A DNA stretch of 11,963 nt from Bacillota bacterium (lineage in GTDB: Bacteria; Bacillota; Clostridia; Acetivibrionales; JAKOSZ01), in assembly GCA_029776555.1 (NCBI GenBank), contig JAKOSZ010000005.1:1-11963 (forward strand), written 5' to 3'. The notes beneath the pieces were generated by a model. That model had not been told where the DNA came from. It ran no database searches and saw nothing but the letters and a program-made list of their open reading frames with translations. Numbering within the stretch: position 1 is the first letter of the stretch; each line of letters begins with the position of its first letter. This document shows, piece after piece, positions 1 to 8,189 of this stretch. The translations under genes were made by a program, and so were the position numbers.

Positions 1-208
1 AACGCACCCTTGCTATCTTCCTCAAAGCCGAATTGGGCTTCTTGGGAGTTGTGGTCTTTACCACCGTGCAAACTCCGCGCTTTTGAGGAGAACTCAAGTC
101 TATGGGCTTCTTCTTAAGGAAATTGAATCCCTTTTGCAGCGCAGGAGCGGTAGACTTCACCCTGGTAACTTTCCTTCCCTTTCTCACCAACTGGTTAAAC
201 GTCGGCAT
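1..208 (-). CDS. rpsL: 30S ribosomal protein S12 (partial, C-terminal part outside window)
   Basis: S12 sits at the decoding centre of the 30S subunit and helps control tRNA selection accuracy. The ATG at 208-206 opens a frame that runs off the left edge after 69 codons. It begins MPTFNQLVRKGRK and contains the family core PQKRGVCTVV followed by KTTTPKKPNSALRK. About 13 residues (near 27-40) separate the N-terminal PAL motif from PQKRG. This insert is present in Bacillus S12 and absent from E. coli S12. Lys56 in PKKPNS, the usual streptomycin-resistance position, is wild type. The position after VCT is Val where E. coli and B. subtilis have Arg. A strong Shine-Dalgarno (GGAGGGAGGTGA) lies just upstream and fixes the start. 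The L7Ae-like gene is 139 bp upstream with a terminator-like hairpin between them. I saw no convincing promoter of its own, so rpsL probably depends on read-through. Confidence 0.97.
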   Translation of the reverse strand, partial: MPTFNQLVRKGRKVTRVKSTAPALQKGFNFLKKKPIDLSSPQKRGVCTVVKTTTPKKPNSALRKIARVR

Positions 209-286
209 CGGTTCACCTCCCTCCATCTCATCTATTTGAAGGCACCCGGGAAGCGCAAACAAGCCCTCCCCTTGCCTTCCGTCCAT

Positions 287-318
287 ATTAAAAATACTGC
301 GGCTTAAGCCGCAGAAAA
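287..318 (-). terminator. Intrinsic terminator-like hairpin between the L7Ae-like gene and rpsL
   Basis: An 18-nt perfect palindrome, CTGCGGCTTAAGCCGCAG, occupies 297-314. Read on the minus strand it folds as a 7-bp GC-rich stem with a TTAA loop, followed by TATTTTTAATA. It begins 33 nt after the L7Ae-like stop codon. The stem plus T-rich tail is the form of an intrinsic terminator. Because rpsL follows without a clear promoter, partial termination is more likely than a full stop. The plus-strand reading lacks a T tract, so the element is oriented with the genes. Confidence 0.6.
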
Positions 319-347
319 CTCTGCCGGAAGTCCATTTTATGGTTAAA

Positions 348-614
348 TTATGCCTGGTTTTCTTCAGTCAGTATACATGCGGCCGAAGCCCCGACTTCTA
401 TCCCGCAGGCTTTCCCAAGCTGCTTCATGGTGTCAACATACACGATTTCAACGCCCTTGCTCCGGCATAATTCCTGAAGCCCCGCAGTCACTCTTCCCTC
501 GGCATCCCTGGCTATGAAAACCTTCTTTGCTTTTCCCTTTTCAACTGCCTTACAGGTCTGTTTTACTCCTACCGTTATATTTCTACCCTTTAAATCTTTT
601 AAATCCTCTGACAC
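348..614 (-). CDS. L7Ae-family k-turn RNA-binding protein (YbxF/RplGB-like)
   Basis: This is an 88-residue member of the L7Ae/L30e/Gadd45 family, close in pattern to Bacillus YbxF (82 aa). Bacillus relatives bind k-turn RNA; their exact cellular role is less settled than that of archaeal L7Ae. Visible family features are the N-terminal RNA-contact segment VGVKQTCKAVEKGKAKKVF (residues about 16-34), the ARDA turn, and the conserved MKQLGKACGIEVGASAA block (about 63-79). The start is GTG (614-612), preceded by GGAGGG at about 7 nt spacing. The stop is TAA. The gene lies between rpoC and rpsL, the usual place in Bacillota. It has its own sigma-A-type promoter at 743-771 and a potentially folded leader, so it is not simply the tail of the rpoBC unit. 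Family assignment is secure; whether it is a ribosome component is not shown by the sequence. Confidence 0.92.
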   Translation of the reverse strand: MSEDLKDLKGRNITVGVKQTCKAVEKGKAKKVFIARDAEGRVTAGLQELCRSKGVEIVYVDTMKQLGKACGIEVGASAACILTEENQA

Positions 615-630
615 GGTTTACCCTCCAGAA

Positions 631-739
631 ACAGTGCGAGAAAAACGCTTCCGTAATTTTCCTTAAGGGCTTCCCCGGAACCTCACAATCACCCGGACAA
701 AGCGGTAAACATGGCTGGAAGTCCGGATTTGCGCACTGT
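631..739 (-). promoter_or_regulatory. Candidate structured 5' leader RNA of the L7Ae-like gene
   Basis: The leader between the predicted start site (about 736-737) and the ribosome-binding site (621-626) has complementary ends. ACAGTGCG at 739-732 pairs perfectly with CGCACTGT at 638-631. If transcription begins at A737, six of these eight pairs lie in the RNA. Inside is a second helix, ATCCGGAC (728-721) with GTCCGGGT (698-691): 8 pairs including one G-U, 22-nt loop. A weaker third helix, TTCCG (680-676) with CGGAA (653-649), follows. Together they suggest a three-way junction whose closing stem ends 4 nt before the Shine-Dalgarno. That geometry suits translational control by a ligand or protein. 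The pairings are seen in the sequence; the function is inference. I do not recognise it as a known family. Confidence 0.45.
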
Positions 740-742
740 GAT

Positions 743-771
743 ATTTTACACCGTCAAACTCTCTTTGTCAA
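743..771 (-). promoter_or_regulatory. Sigma-A-type promoter for the L7Ae-like gene (and probably rpsL)
   Basis: The minus strand carries a perfect -35 hexamer TTGACA (771-766), a 17-bp spacer and a -10 hexamer TAAAAT (748-743), one base from consensus. The predicted start is A737 or G736, giving a 5' leader of about 120 nt. It lies between the rpoC stop (859) and the L7Ae-like start (614), so the downstream genes can be expressed independently of rpoBC. Confidence 0.85.
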
Positions 772-809
772 GACATTATGCCTGCCCAAAGCGCCGCCGG
801 AAGCGCTCA

Positions 810-845
810 GGGCCTTTCGGGTTTAAGGCTTTTCCCGAAAGGCCC
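810..845 (-). other. Perfect 12-bp hairpin downstream of rpoC without a T tract
   Basis: GGGCCTTTCGGG and CCCGAAAGGCCC form a perfect 12-bp stem (810-821 with 834-845) around a 12-nt loop. The hairpin begins 13 nt after the rpoC stop codon. Neither strand has a run of T after it, so it is not a classic intrinsic terminator. It could be an RNA 3'-end stabiliser, a processing site or a weak terminator. It sits between the end of rpoBC and the next promoter (771). Confidence 0.5.
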
Positions 846-858
846 GCCGGTAAGCTTC

Positions 859-3800
859 CTATACTTCTGCCGGACTTGCCTCTTCCGGGACCACGCTTAC
901 GTCCCTGTACCTGCTCATTCCGGTGCCCGCCGGGATGAGTTTTCCTATAATTACGTTTTCCTTCAGTCCCATCAGCGGATCAATCTTGCCCTTGATGGCG
1001 GCCTCGGTGAGCACCCTTGTGGTTTCCTGGAAGGAAGCGGCTGACAGGAAGGACTCGGTGGCCAGAGAGGCCTTCGTAATCCCAAGCAGCGCTCTCTTTC
1101 CGCTGGCAAGCTTAAGTTTCTGGCTTGCTATCCTCTCATTTTCCCTTTCAAATTCAAACATGTCCACCAAGCCGCCCGGCAGGAAGTTGGTGTCTCCGGG
1201 GTCGTCAACCTTTACTTTCCTCATCATCTGCCTGATGATGATTTCTATATGCTTGTCGTTTATGTCAACACCCTGAAGCCTGTACACCCTCTGTACCTCT
1301 TGCAGCAGGTACGCGTGAACGCCGCTTACTCCCTTTATCTTGAGGATATCATGAGGATTTACCGAACCTTCCGTCAATTCATCCCCTGCCTGTATCATAT
1401 CGCCGTCATTCACTTTCAGCCTTGAGCCGTAAGGTATCAAATAGTTCCTTGAATCTCCGTCCGGCGAAGTGATGACAATCTCTCTCCTCTTCTTGGACTC
1501 GTTTATCCTCACTGTGCCGGAGATTTCCGAAATAATGGCAAGGCCCTTGGGTTTGCGCGCTTCAAACAGTTCCTCAACCCTGGGAAGACCCTGGGTAATA
1601 TCCTCACCGGCAACCCCGCCCGTATGGAAGGTCCTCATGGTAAGCTGGGTACCGGGTTCTCCTATGGACTGGGCCGCTATAATTCCCACTGCTTCGCCCA
1701 CATTGACCTCATCGCCGGTGGCCAGGTTAACCCCGTAGCACCTGGCGCACACCCCGTACTCGGAGCGGCAGGTCAACACCGACCTTATCCTGACCTTCTT
1801 TATGCCTGCCTTTATTATCCTTTCCGCATCTTCGTCCTTAATCAGGTGGTTTGCCTCTACCAGCACTTCCCCGGTTTCAGGGTGGGCGATGTTTTCCAAG
1901 GCGAACCTGCCCGTTATCCTCTCCGCAAGGCTTTCAATGACTTCGCCTCCGTCTTTTATGTCCGTGACCTCTACGCCTTCCTCCAGGTTCCCGCAGTCCT
2001 CTTCCCTGACAATTACGTCCTGGCTCACGTCTACCAGTCGCCTTGTGAGGTAACCTGAGTCAGCCGTCCTCAAGGCCGTGTCGGCAAGTCCTTTCCTGGC
2101 GCCGTGGGTTGAAATGAAGAATTCCAGCACCTTCAGTCCCTCACGGAAGTTGGAGGTTATGGGCATCTCAATGGTTCTGCCGGTGGTGTCTACCATTAAT
2201 CCCCTCATGCCGGCCAGCTGCTTTATCTGGTTTATATTGCCCCTTGCTCCCGAGTTGGACATCATGAAAAGGGGATTCAGGGGATCGAGGTTGTTTACCA
2301 GCGCTGTCTGGATGTTTTCCGTAGTCTCGTTCCAGATGTTAATGACCGAGTTATACCTCTCTTCGTCGGATATCAGCCCTCTCTTGTACTGCTTTGTAAT
2401 GTTCTCGATCTTCTCTTCCGCCTGCTTTAAGTATTTGGCTTTGACCTCAGGGATGATCATATCGGAAACACCGATGGTTATCGCCCCTTCGGTGGAGTAC
2501 TTGAAGCCAAGAACCTTAACCTTGTCAAGCACCAGGGCCGTTTCGGTAGTCCCATGCACTTTTATGCACCTGTCAATGATCTTCCCCAGTTCACCCTTGC
2601 CCACCAGAAAGCCTATCTCAAGGTCGAACATTGTTTCAGGGTTGGACCTGTCCACAAAGCCCAGGTCCTGGGGAATGGCGCTGTTTAAGATAATCTTGCC
2701 CGCAGTTGTGTTTATTAATTTGTGCACAGGCTTTCCGTCAATAACCCTGGTCATCCTCACCTTGATTTTGGCATGCAAATCCAGGTAGCCCTCATTGTAG
2801 GCCAGCAAGGCCTCCTCGGGAGAGCCGAAAACCTTGCCCTCTCCCTTGACCCCGTCCCTCTCTATGGTGAGGTAGTAGCAGCCCAGAACCATGTCCTGGG
2901 TAGGAACGGCTATAGGTTTCCCGTCCTTGGGGGCAAGCAGGTTGTTTGCCGAAAGCATCAGGAACCTGGCCTCAGCCTGGGCTTCAGCGGAAAGAGGTAC
3001 GTGAACCGCCATTTGGTCCCCGTCAAAGTCGGCGTTATAGGCAGTGCAGACCAGCGGATGCAGTTTTATGGCCCTTCCTTCAACGAGTACAGGCTCAAAG
3101 GCCTGAATTCCCAGCCTGTGAAGGGTCGGGGCGCGGTTTAAGAGCACCGGGTGTTCTGTTATGACTTCTTCAAGGACGTCCCAGACTTCGTTTCTGACCC
3201 TTTCTACCATCCTCTTGGCGCTCTTTATGTTCTGGGCAATCCCGTCATTGACCAGCTTTTTCATGACAAAGGGCTTGAACAGCTCCAGGGCCATCTCCTT
3301 GGGAAGACCGCACTGGTATATTTTCAGTTCGGGGCCAACCACTATTACGGAGCGGCCGGAGTAGTCCACGCGCTTACCCAGCAGGTTCTGGCGGAAACGC
3401 CCCTGCTTTCCTTTCAGCATATCCGAAAGAGACTTAAGAGGCCTGTTTCCGGGACCGGTAACCGGTCTGCCCCTCCTGCCGTTGTCAATGAGGGCGTCCA
3501 CCGCTTCCTGGAGCATCCTCTTTTCGTTCCTGACAATTATGTCGGGAGCTCCCAGGTCCAAAAGCCTCTTTAGACGATTGTTTCTGTTTATAACCCTCCT
3601 GTAGAGGTCATTCAAGTCGGAGGTGGCAAACCTGCCGCCGTCCAGCTGGACCATGGGCCTTAAGTCGGGCGGTATGACAGGTATTACGTCAAGGATCATC
3701 CACTCGGGCCTGTTGCCCGAAAGCCTGAAGGCTTCCACCACTTCCAGCCTCTTAATGGTCCTTATCCTCTTTTGTCCCGTGGTATGCTTAAGTTCAGCCT

Positions 3801-4374
3801 TGAGCTCCGCCGACAGTTTATCCAGGTCGATCTCGGCCAAAAGCTGCTTTATTGTCTCGGCTCCCATTCCCACCACAAACTTGCTGCCGAATTTCTCAAG
3901 GCTGTCCCGGTATTCCTTCTCGGTCAGTATCTGCTTCTTGAAGAGGGGCGTCTGCCCCGGGTCAACAACCACATAGGCAGCGAAGTACAAAACCTTCTCC
4001 AAAGCCCTGGGGGACATGTCCAGTATGAGCCCCATCCGGCTTGGTATGCCTTTAAAATACCAGATATGGGAAACCGGGGCCGCAAGTTCTATATGTCCCA
4101 TTCGCTCTCTTCTAACCTTTGACCGGGTCACTTCCACCCCACACCGGTCACACACAATGCCCTTGTATCTTATCCTCTTGTACTTGCCGCAATGACACTC
4201 CCAGTCTTTTACAGGTCCAAAAATCCTCTCGCAAAACAGGCCGTCCCTTTCCGGTTTGAGAGTCCTATAGTTTATGGTTTCGGGCTTTTTTACCTCGCCC
4301 CTTGACCATTCTCTGATTTTTTCAGGAGAAGCCAGTCCGATACATATTGAATCAAAGTTACTCAACTCGAGCAT
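859..4374 (-). CDS. rpoC: DNA-directed RNA polymerase subunit beta'
   Basis: Beta' forms half of the RNA polymerase cleft and carries the catalytic magnesium site. Counting from the chosen start (1171 aa), the N-terminal zinc site is Cys60, Cys62, Cys75 and Cys78. The catalytic NADFDGDQ motif has Asp449, Asp451 and Asp453. The trigger-loop segment MRTFHTGGVAG is near 913-923. The second zinc site is Cys794, Cys869, Cys876 and Cys879. Length and order match Bacillus RpoC (1199 aa), with none of the large inserts seen in some phyla. An ATG at 4392-4390 overlaps the rpoB stop as TAATG but has no ribosome-binding site. The ATG at 4374 is preceded by GGAGGGAG and gives the family-like start MLELSNFDS, so I prefer it. 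Co-transcription with rpoB is clear from the 17-nt gap. The stop is TAG at 861-859, followed by a 12-bp hairpin. Confidence 0.97.
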   Translation of the reverse strand: MLELSNFDSICIGLASPEKIREWSRGEVKKPETINYRTLKPERDGLFCERIFGPVKDWECHCGKYKRIRYKGIVCDRCGVEVTRSKVRRERMGHIELAAPVSHIWYFKGIPSRMGLILDMSPRALEKVLYFAAYVVVDPGQTPLFKKQILTEKEYRDSLEKFGSKFVVGMGAETIKQLLAEIDLDKLSAELKAELKHTTGQKRIRTIKRLEVVEAFRLSGNRPEWMILDVIPVIPPDLRPMVQLDGGRFATSDLNDLYRRVINRNNRLKRLLDLGAPDIIVRNEKRMLQEAVDALIDNGRRGRPVTGPGNRPLKSLSDMLKGKQGRFRQNLLGKRVDYSGRSVIVVGPELKIYQCGLPKEMALELFKPFVMKKLVNDGIAQNIKSAKRMVERVRNEVWDVLEEVITEHPVLLNRAPTLHRLGIQAFEPVLVEGRAIKLHPLVCTAYNADFDGDQMAVHVPLSAEAQAEARFLMLSANNLLAPKDGKPIAVPTQDMVLGCYYLTIERDGVKGEGKVFGSPEEALLAYNEGYLDLHAKIKVRMTRVIDGKPVHKLINTTAGKIILNSAIPQDLGFVDRSNPETMFDLEIGFLVGKGELGKIIDRCIKVHGTTETALVLDKVKVLGFKYSTEGAITIGVSDMIIPEVKAKYLKQAEEKIENITKQYKRGLISDEERYNSVINIWNETTENIQTALVNNLDPLNPLFMMSNSGARGNINQIKQLAGMRGLMVDTTGRTIEMPITSNFREGLKVLEFFISTHGARKGLADTALRTADSGYLTRRLVDVSQDVIVREEDCGNLEEGVEVTDIKDGGEVIESLAERITGRFALENIAHPETGEVLVEANHLIKDEDAERIIKAGIKKVRIRSVLTCRSEYGVCARCYGVNLATGDEVNVGEAVGIIAAQSIGEPGTQLTMRTFHTGGVAGEDITQGLPRVEELFEARKPKGLAIISEISGTVRINESKKRREIVITSPDGDSRNYLIPYGSRLKVNDGDMIQAGDELTEGSVNPHDILKIKGVSGVHAYLLQEVQRVYRLQGVDINDKHIEIIIRQMMRKVKVDDPGDTNFLPGGLVDMFEFERENERIASQKLKLASGKRALLGITKASLATESFLSAASFQETTRVLTEAAIKGKIDPLMGLKENVIIGKLIPAGTGMSRYRDVSVVPEEASPAEV

Positions 4375-4391
4375 AAACCTATCTCCCTCCA

Positions 4392-7300
4392 TTAAATTTC
4401 GTCATCGTCGTCAACTTTGGCCAAGCCTTCGTCGTCGTCCGAACCCAGCGCTTCGTCAAATTCCTCGTCGTCAAACAGATCCTCGTCCAGGTTTTCGTCA
4501 AAGTCTTCGTCGCCAAGGCTTTCGCCGAGACCCTCACCACCGGAGAGGTCGTCGTCCAGGCTGATCTCTTCCAAGTCCAGAGCGTCAGCTATGCTTTCCT
4601 CTTCGAATCCCTCTTCTTCAGGCACGAGGGTTTCTTTCCCGCGCCCTTCGAAGTTGACATTAAGTTCATCCAGTTCGTCATCCACCGATTCTTTTATGGT
4701 TATCTCCTCTTTTTCCTCAGAATAGACCTTCACGTCCAGGGCAAGGCTCTGAAGCTCTTTGACAAGGACCTTAAAAGACTCGGGGATGCCCGGCTCCGGT
4801 ACGTTTTCGCCTTTCACGATAGCTTCGTAAGTCTTGACCCTTCCTGTCACGTCGTCGGATTTCACCGTCAGTATTTCCTGGAGGGTGTAGGCAGCTCCAT
4901 AGGCTTCCAGAGCCCAGACTTCCATTTCACCAAACCTCTGTCCGCCAAACTGGGCTTTACCTCCAAGGGGCTGCTGAGTCACCAGGGAGTAAGGACCGGT
5001 TGAACGGGCGTGTATCTTATCGTCCACCAGGTGCAATAGCTTCATCATATACATGTATCCCACGGTCACCCTGTTATTAAAAGGCTCTCCCGTGCGGCCG
5101 TCATAAAGTACGCTCTTTCCGTCGTCAGGCAAGCCAGCTTTTTTAAGGGTCTCAATAATGTCGTATTCATTGGCTCCGTCAAATACCGGGGTTGCCACCT
5201 TCCAGCCAAGGGCCCTGGCGGCATAGCCCAGGTGAACTTCCAGCACCTGGCCAATATTCATACGGGACGGTACGCCCAGGGGGTTTAGAACTATCTCAAG
5301 GGGAGTGCCGTCGGGAAGGAAAGGCATATCCTCCTCCGGCAGTATCCTGGAAATAACCCCCTTGTTTCCGTGCCTTCCCGCCATCTTATCCCCTACGGAT
5401 ATCTTTCTCTTCTGGGCCACATATACCCTTACCAGCTGGTTAACCCCGGGAGACAACTCATCGCCGTTTTCCCTTGTGAAAACCTTTACGTCCACAACTA
5501 TTCCCGACTCTCCATGGGGCACCCTCAAAGAGGTATCCCGGACCTCTCTCGCCTTTTCTCCGAATATGGCGCGAAGAAGCCTTTCTTCCGCAGTAAGCTC
5601 GGTTTCCCCTTTGGGAGTCACTTTCCCCACCAGGATGTCTCCCGCCCTTACTTCGGCTCCTATTCTTATAACGCCTCTTTCGTCCAGATCTTTTAAGCTG
5701 TCTTCGCTGACATTGGGTATATCCCTGGTTATTTCTTCGGGCCCCAGCTTCGTATCTCTGGCCTCTGCGTCATACTCCTCTATGTGTATGGAAGTAAACA
5801 CGTCATTCTTGGCAAGGCTCTCACTAATCAGTATGGCGTCCTCGTAATTGTATCCTTCCCAGGGCATGAAGCCTACCAGGACGTTCTTCCCAAGGGCAAT
5901 TTCGCCCCCGTTGGTGGCAGGACCGTCGGCGATGACTTCGCCGGCCTTCACCGTAGTACCTTTTTTTACTATCGGGCGCTGGTTTATGCAGGTCCCCTGG
6001 TTGGAACGCATGTATTTTAAAAGCTTATAAGTATCTTTCCCACCTTCGTTATTTCTTACAACAATCTCGTTGGCCGAAACCTTTTCCACAAGCCCGTCCT
6101 TTTCCGCCAGCACCACCACTCCCGAGTCCTTGGCAGCTTTGTACTCCACTCCTGTTGCCACCAGCGGAGCCTCGGTCTTTATGAGAGGCACAGCCTGCCT
6201 CTGCATGTTGGACCCCATCAGGGCACGGTTGGCGTCGTCGTTTTCAAGGAAGGGAATCATGGCGGTAGCCACCGATACGATTTGTTTCGGCGAAACGTCC
6301 ATGTAGTCCACCTTGCCGGGCTCTTCCTCTATAATTACATCCTTGTAGCGGCAGGCCACCTTCTTGTTTGCAAAGCGGTTTTCTTCATCAAGGGGCTCAT
6401 TGGCCTGGGCAATTACGTATTCATCCTCTACGTCCGCCGTAAGGTATACCACTTCGTCGGTAACTACGCCCTTCTCCTTGTCCACCTTCCTGTAGGGGGC
6501 TTCAATAAAGCCGTATTCATTTATCCTGGCGTAGGTGCTCAATGACCCGATAAGTCCGATATTGGGTCCTTCAGGGGTCTCAATGGGGCACATTCTCCCG
6601 TAGTGGGAGTAGTGAACGTCCCTGACCTCGAAAGAGGCCCTTTCCCTGTTCAGTCCTCCAGGCCCCAGGGCGCTCAGCCTTCTCTTGTGGGTAAGTTCAG
6701 CCAGGGGGTTGGTCTGGTCCATGAACTGGGACAGCTGGCTGCTTCCGAAAAACTCCTTTATGGCCGCGGCGACGGGCCTTATATTGATTAAGGCCTGGGG
6801 GGTGACAATGTCCAGGTCCTGGATGGTCATCCTCTCCTTAATGACCCTCTCCATCCTGACCAAACCTATTCTGAACTGGTTCTGAAGCAATTCCCCCACC
6901 GAGCGCAGTCTCCTGTTCCCCAGGTGGTCTATGTCGTCGATGCTGCCGATGTTGTGGCTCAAATTGAGCAGGTAATTTATGGACGCGATGATGTCATCCG
7001 GGGTAATGTACCTTGGGAAAAGTTCATTGGCATTCTCTTTCATGGCTTTCCTGATGTTTTCTTTCGTCTTGTTCTCTTTCAGGATGCTCTTTAAGACATC
7101 CAGGCGGACCCTCTCGCCTATCCCCAGGTCCGACACGTCAAAACCCAGGTAGGCGCTGGGGGAAACGGTGTTGTTTCCTATAACCTTAACCCTTCTCCCT
7201 TCCACCGCCAGGTGTACGACATTAACACCGGAGTTCTGGATCCCCTCCGCCGTCTTTCTGTCTATAACTTCGCCCTTCTTCACCAGCTTTTTGCCGGTAC

Positions 7301-8189
7301 GCGGATCCTTAATGTCTTCGTCGGCTTTAAAACCAATAATCCTTGAAGCAATGGACAGCTTTTTGTTAAACTTGAACCTTCCGTACTTGGCCAGGTCATA
7401 CCTCTTGTGGTCGAAGAACATCCCCTGGAGAAGCTGCCTGGAGCTTTCAACCGTCGGGGGCTCACCCGGCCTCAGCCTTTTATAAATTTCCAAAAGCCCT
7501 TCTTCTTCGGTTTTTGCGTTGTCCTTCTGTATAGTGGCAAGTATGAGGTCTTCTTCGCCAAAGAGCTCCGTTATCTCCAGGTCGGTCCCGTAGCCCAAGG
7601 CCCTGATGAGAACCGTAACGGGCAGCTTTCTCGTCCTGTCTATCCTGACCGAAAAAATGTCATTGGAGTCGGTTTCATACTCCAGCCAGGCCCCCCTGTT
7701 GGGGATTACCGCGCAGGAAAACAGCTTCTTCCCCAGCCTGTCGTACTTCATATCGTAATAAACCCCGGGCGACCTCACCAGCTGGCTGACAATAACCCTT
7801 TCGGCACCGTTTATTATAAAGGTGCCCTTTTCCGTCATAAGCGGGAAATCTCCCATGAATATTTCCTGCTCTTTTACTTCCCCGGTTTCTTTATTAATAA
7901 GCCTGACCTTTACCTTTAAAGTGGCCGAATAGGTAGCATCCCTTTCTTTGCACTCTTCAACGGTATACTTGGGGTTTTCATCAAAGGAATAGTCAACAAA
8001 TTCAAGGAACAGGTTGCCAGTATAATCCGTAATGGGAGAAACATCATTGAATACTTCCCTTAAACCTTCTTCCAGGAATTGTTTGTAGGAATTTTTCTGG
8101 ACCTCAATCAGGTTCGGCATTTCCAGGATTTCGTCTACCCTGGAATAGCTCATTCTTTGCGTCTTGCCCATTTGAACGGGGTGTATCAT
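4392..8189 (-). CDS. rpoB: DNA-directed RNA polymerase subunit beta, with long acidic C-terminal tail
   Basis: Beta forms the other half of the polymerase cleft and the rifampicin pocket. The 1265-residue frame begins MIHPVQMGKTQRMSYSRVDE, close to the Bacillus N-terminus. The rifampicin region is at 481-513, with GSSQLSQFMDQTNPLAELT and HKRRLSALGPGGL. The positions equivalent to E. coli Gln513, Asp516, His526 and Ser531 (here 488, 491, 501 and 506) are wild type. The conserved KRKISVGDKMAGRHGNKGV segment is near 927-945, and the conserved C-terminal SLVTQQPLGGKAQFGGQRFG lies at 1068-1087. The core ends near 1155. After it come about 110 residues rich in Asp/Glu, with 32 acidic of the last 65. 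B. subtilis has a shorter acidic end. The start ATG (8189) has TGAGGTGA 6 nt upstream. The TAA stop overlaps an unused ATG at the rpoC junction. Transcription comes from the promoter at 8550-8578. Confidence 0.98.
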   Translation of the reverse strand: MIHPVQMGKTQRMSYSRVDEILEMPNLIEVQKNSYKQFLEEGLREVFNDVSPITDYTGNLFLEFVDYSFDENPKYTVEECKERDATYSATLKVKVRLINKETGEVKEQEIFMGDFPLMTEKGTFIINGAERVIVSQLVRSPGVYYDMKYDRLGKKLFSCAVIPNRGAWLEYETDSNDIFSVRIDRTRKLPVTVLIRALGYGTDLEITELFGEEDLILATIQKDNAKTEEEGLLEIYKRLRPGEPPTVESSRQLLQGMFFDHKRYDLAKYGRFKFNKKLSIASRIIGFKADEDIKDPRTGKKLVKKGEVIDRKTAEGIQNSGVNVVHLAVEGRRVKVIGNNTVSPSAYLGFDVSDLGIGERVRLDVLKSILKENKTKENIRKAMKENANELFPRYITPDDIIASINYLLNLSHNIGSIDDIDHLGNRRLRSVGELLQNQFRIGLVRMERVIKERMTIQDLDIVTPQALINIRPVAAAIKEFFGSSQLSQFMDQTNPLAELTHKRRLSALGPGGLNRERASFEVRDVHYSHYGRMCPIETPEGPNIGLIGSLSTYARINEYGFIEAPYRKVDKEKGVVTDEVVYLTADVEDEYVIAQANEPLDEENRFANKKVACRYKDVIIEEEPGKVDYMDVSPKQIVSVATAMIPFLENDDANRALMGSNMQRQAVPLIKTEAPLVATGVEYKAAKDSGVVVLAEKDGLVEKVSANEIVVRNNEGGKDTYKLLKYMRSNQGTCINQRPIVKKGTTVKAGEVIADGPATNGGEIALGKNVLVGFMPWEGYNYEDAILISESLAKNDVFTSIHIEEYDAEARDTKLGPEEITRDIPNVSEDSLKDLDERGVIRIGAEVRAGDILVGKVTPKGETELTAEERLLRAIFGEKAREVRDTSLRVPHGESGIVVDVKVFTRENGDELSPGVNQLVRVYVAQKRKISVGDKMAGRHGNKGVISRILPEEDMPFLPDGTPLEIVLNPLGVPSRMNIGQVLEVHLGYAARALGWKVATPVFDGANEYDIIETLKKAGLPDDGKSVLYDGRTGEPFNNRVTVGYMYMMKLLHLVDDKIHARSTGPYSLVTQQPLGGKAQFGGQRFGEMEVWALEAYGAAYTLQEILTVKSDDVTGRVKTYEAIVKGENVPEPGIPESFKVLVKELQSLALDVKVYSEEKEEITIKESVDDELDELNVNFEGRGKETLVPEEEGFEEESIADALDLEEISLDDDLSGGEGLGESLGDEDFDENLDEDLFDDEEFDEALGSDDDEGLAKVDDDDEI

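Noticed and set aside
215..290. Possible rpsL promoter (TTGTTT with a TCAAAT-like -10)
   Set aside because: The -10 hexamer is poor and the spacing is only approximate; not enough to call.
4375..4392. ATG at 4392 as the rpoC start (TAATG overlap with rpoB)
   Set aside because: No Shine-Dalgarno precedes it, and the six extra residues are encoded by the ribosome-binding site of the better start at 4374.
4395..4600. CGTCGTCGTC-type triplets as a microsatellite expansion
   Set aside because: They are explained by Asp/Glu codons of the RpoB acidic tail; the repeats are short and interrupted and keep the frame.
859..8189. Many plus-strand open frames of 60-240 codons opposite rpoB and rpoC
   Set aside because: They are antisense shadows of highly conserved minus-strand genes, lack ribosome-binding sites and known-family sequence, and some run into non-coding gaps.
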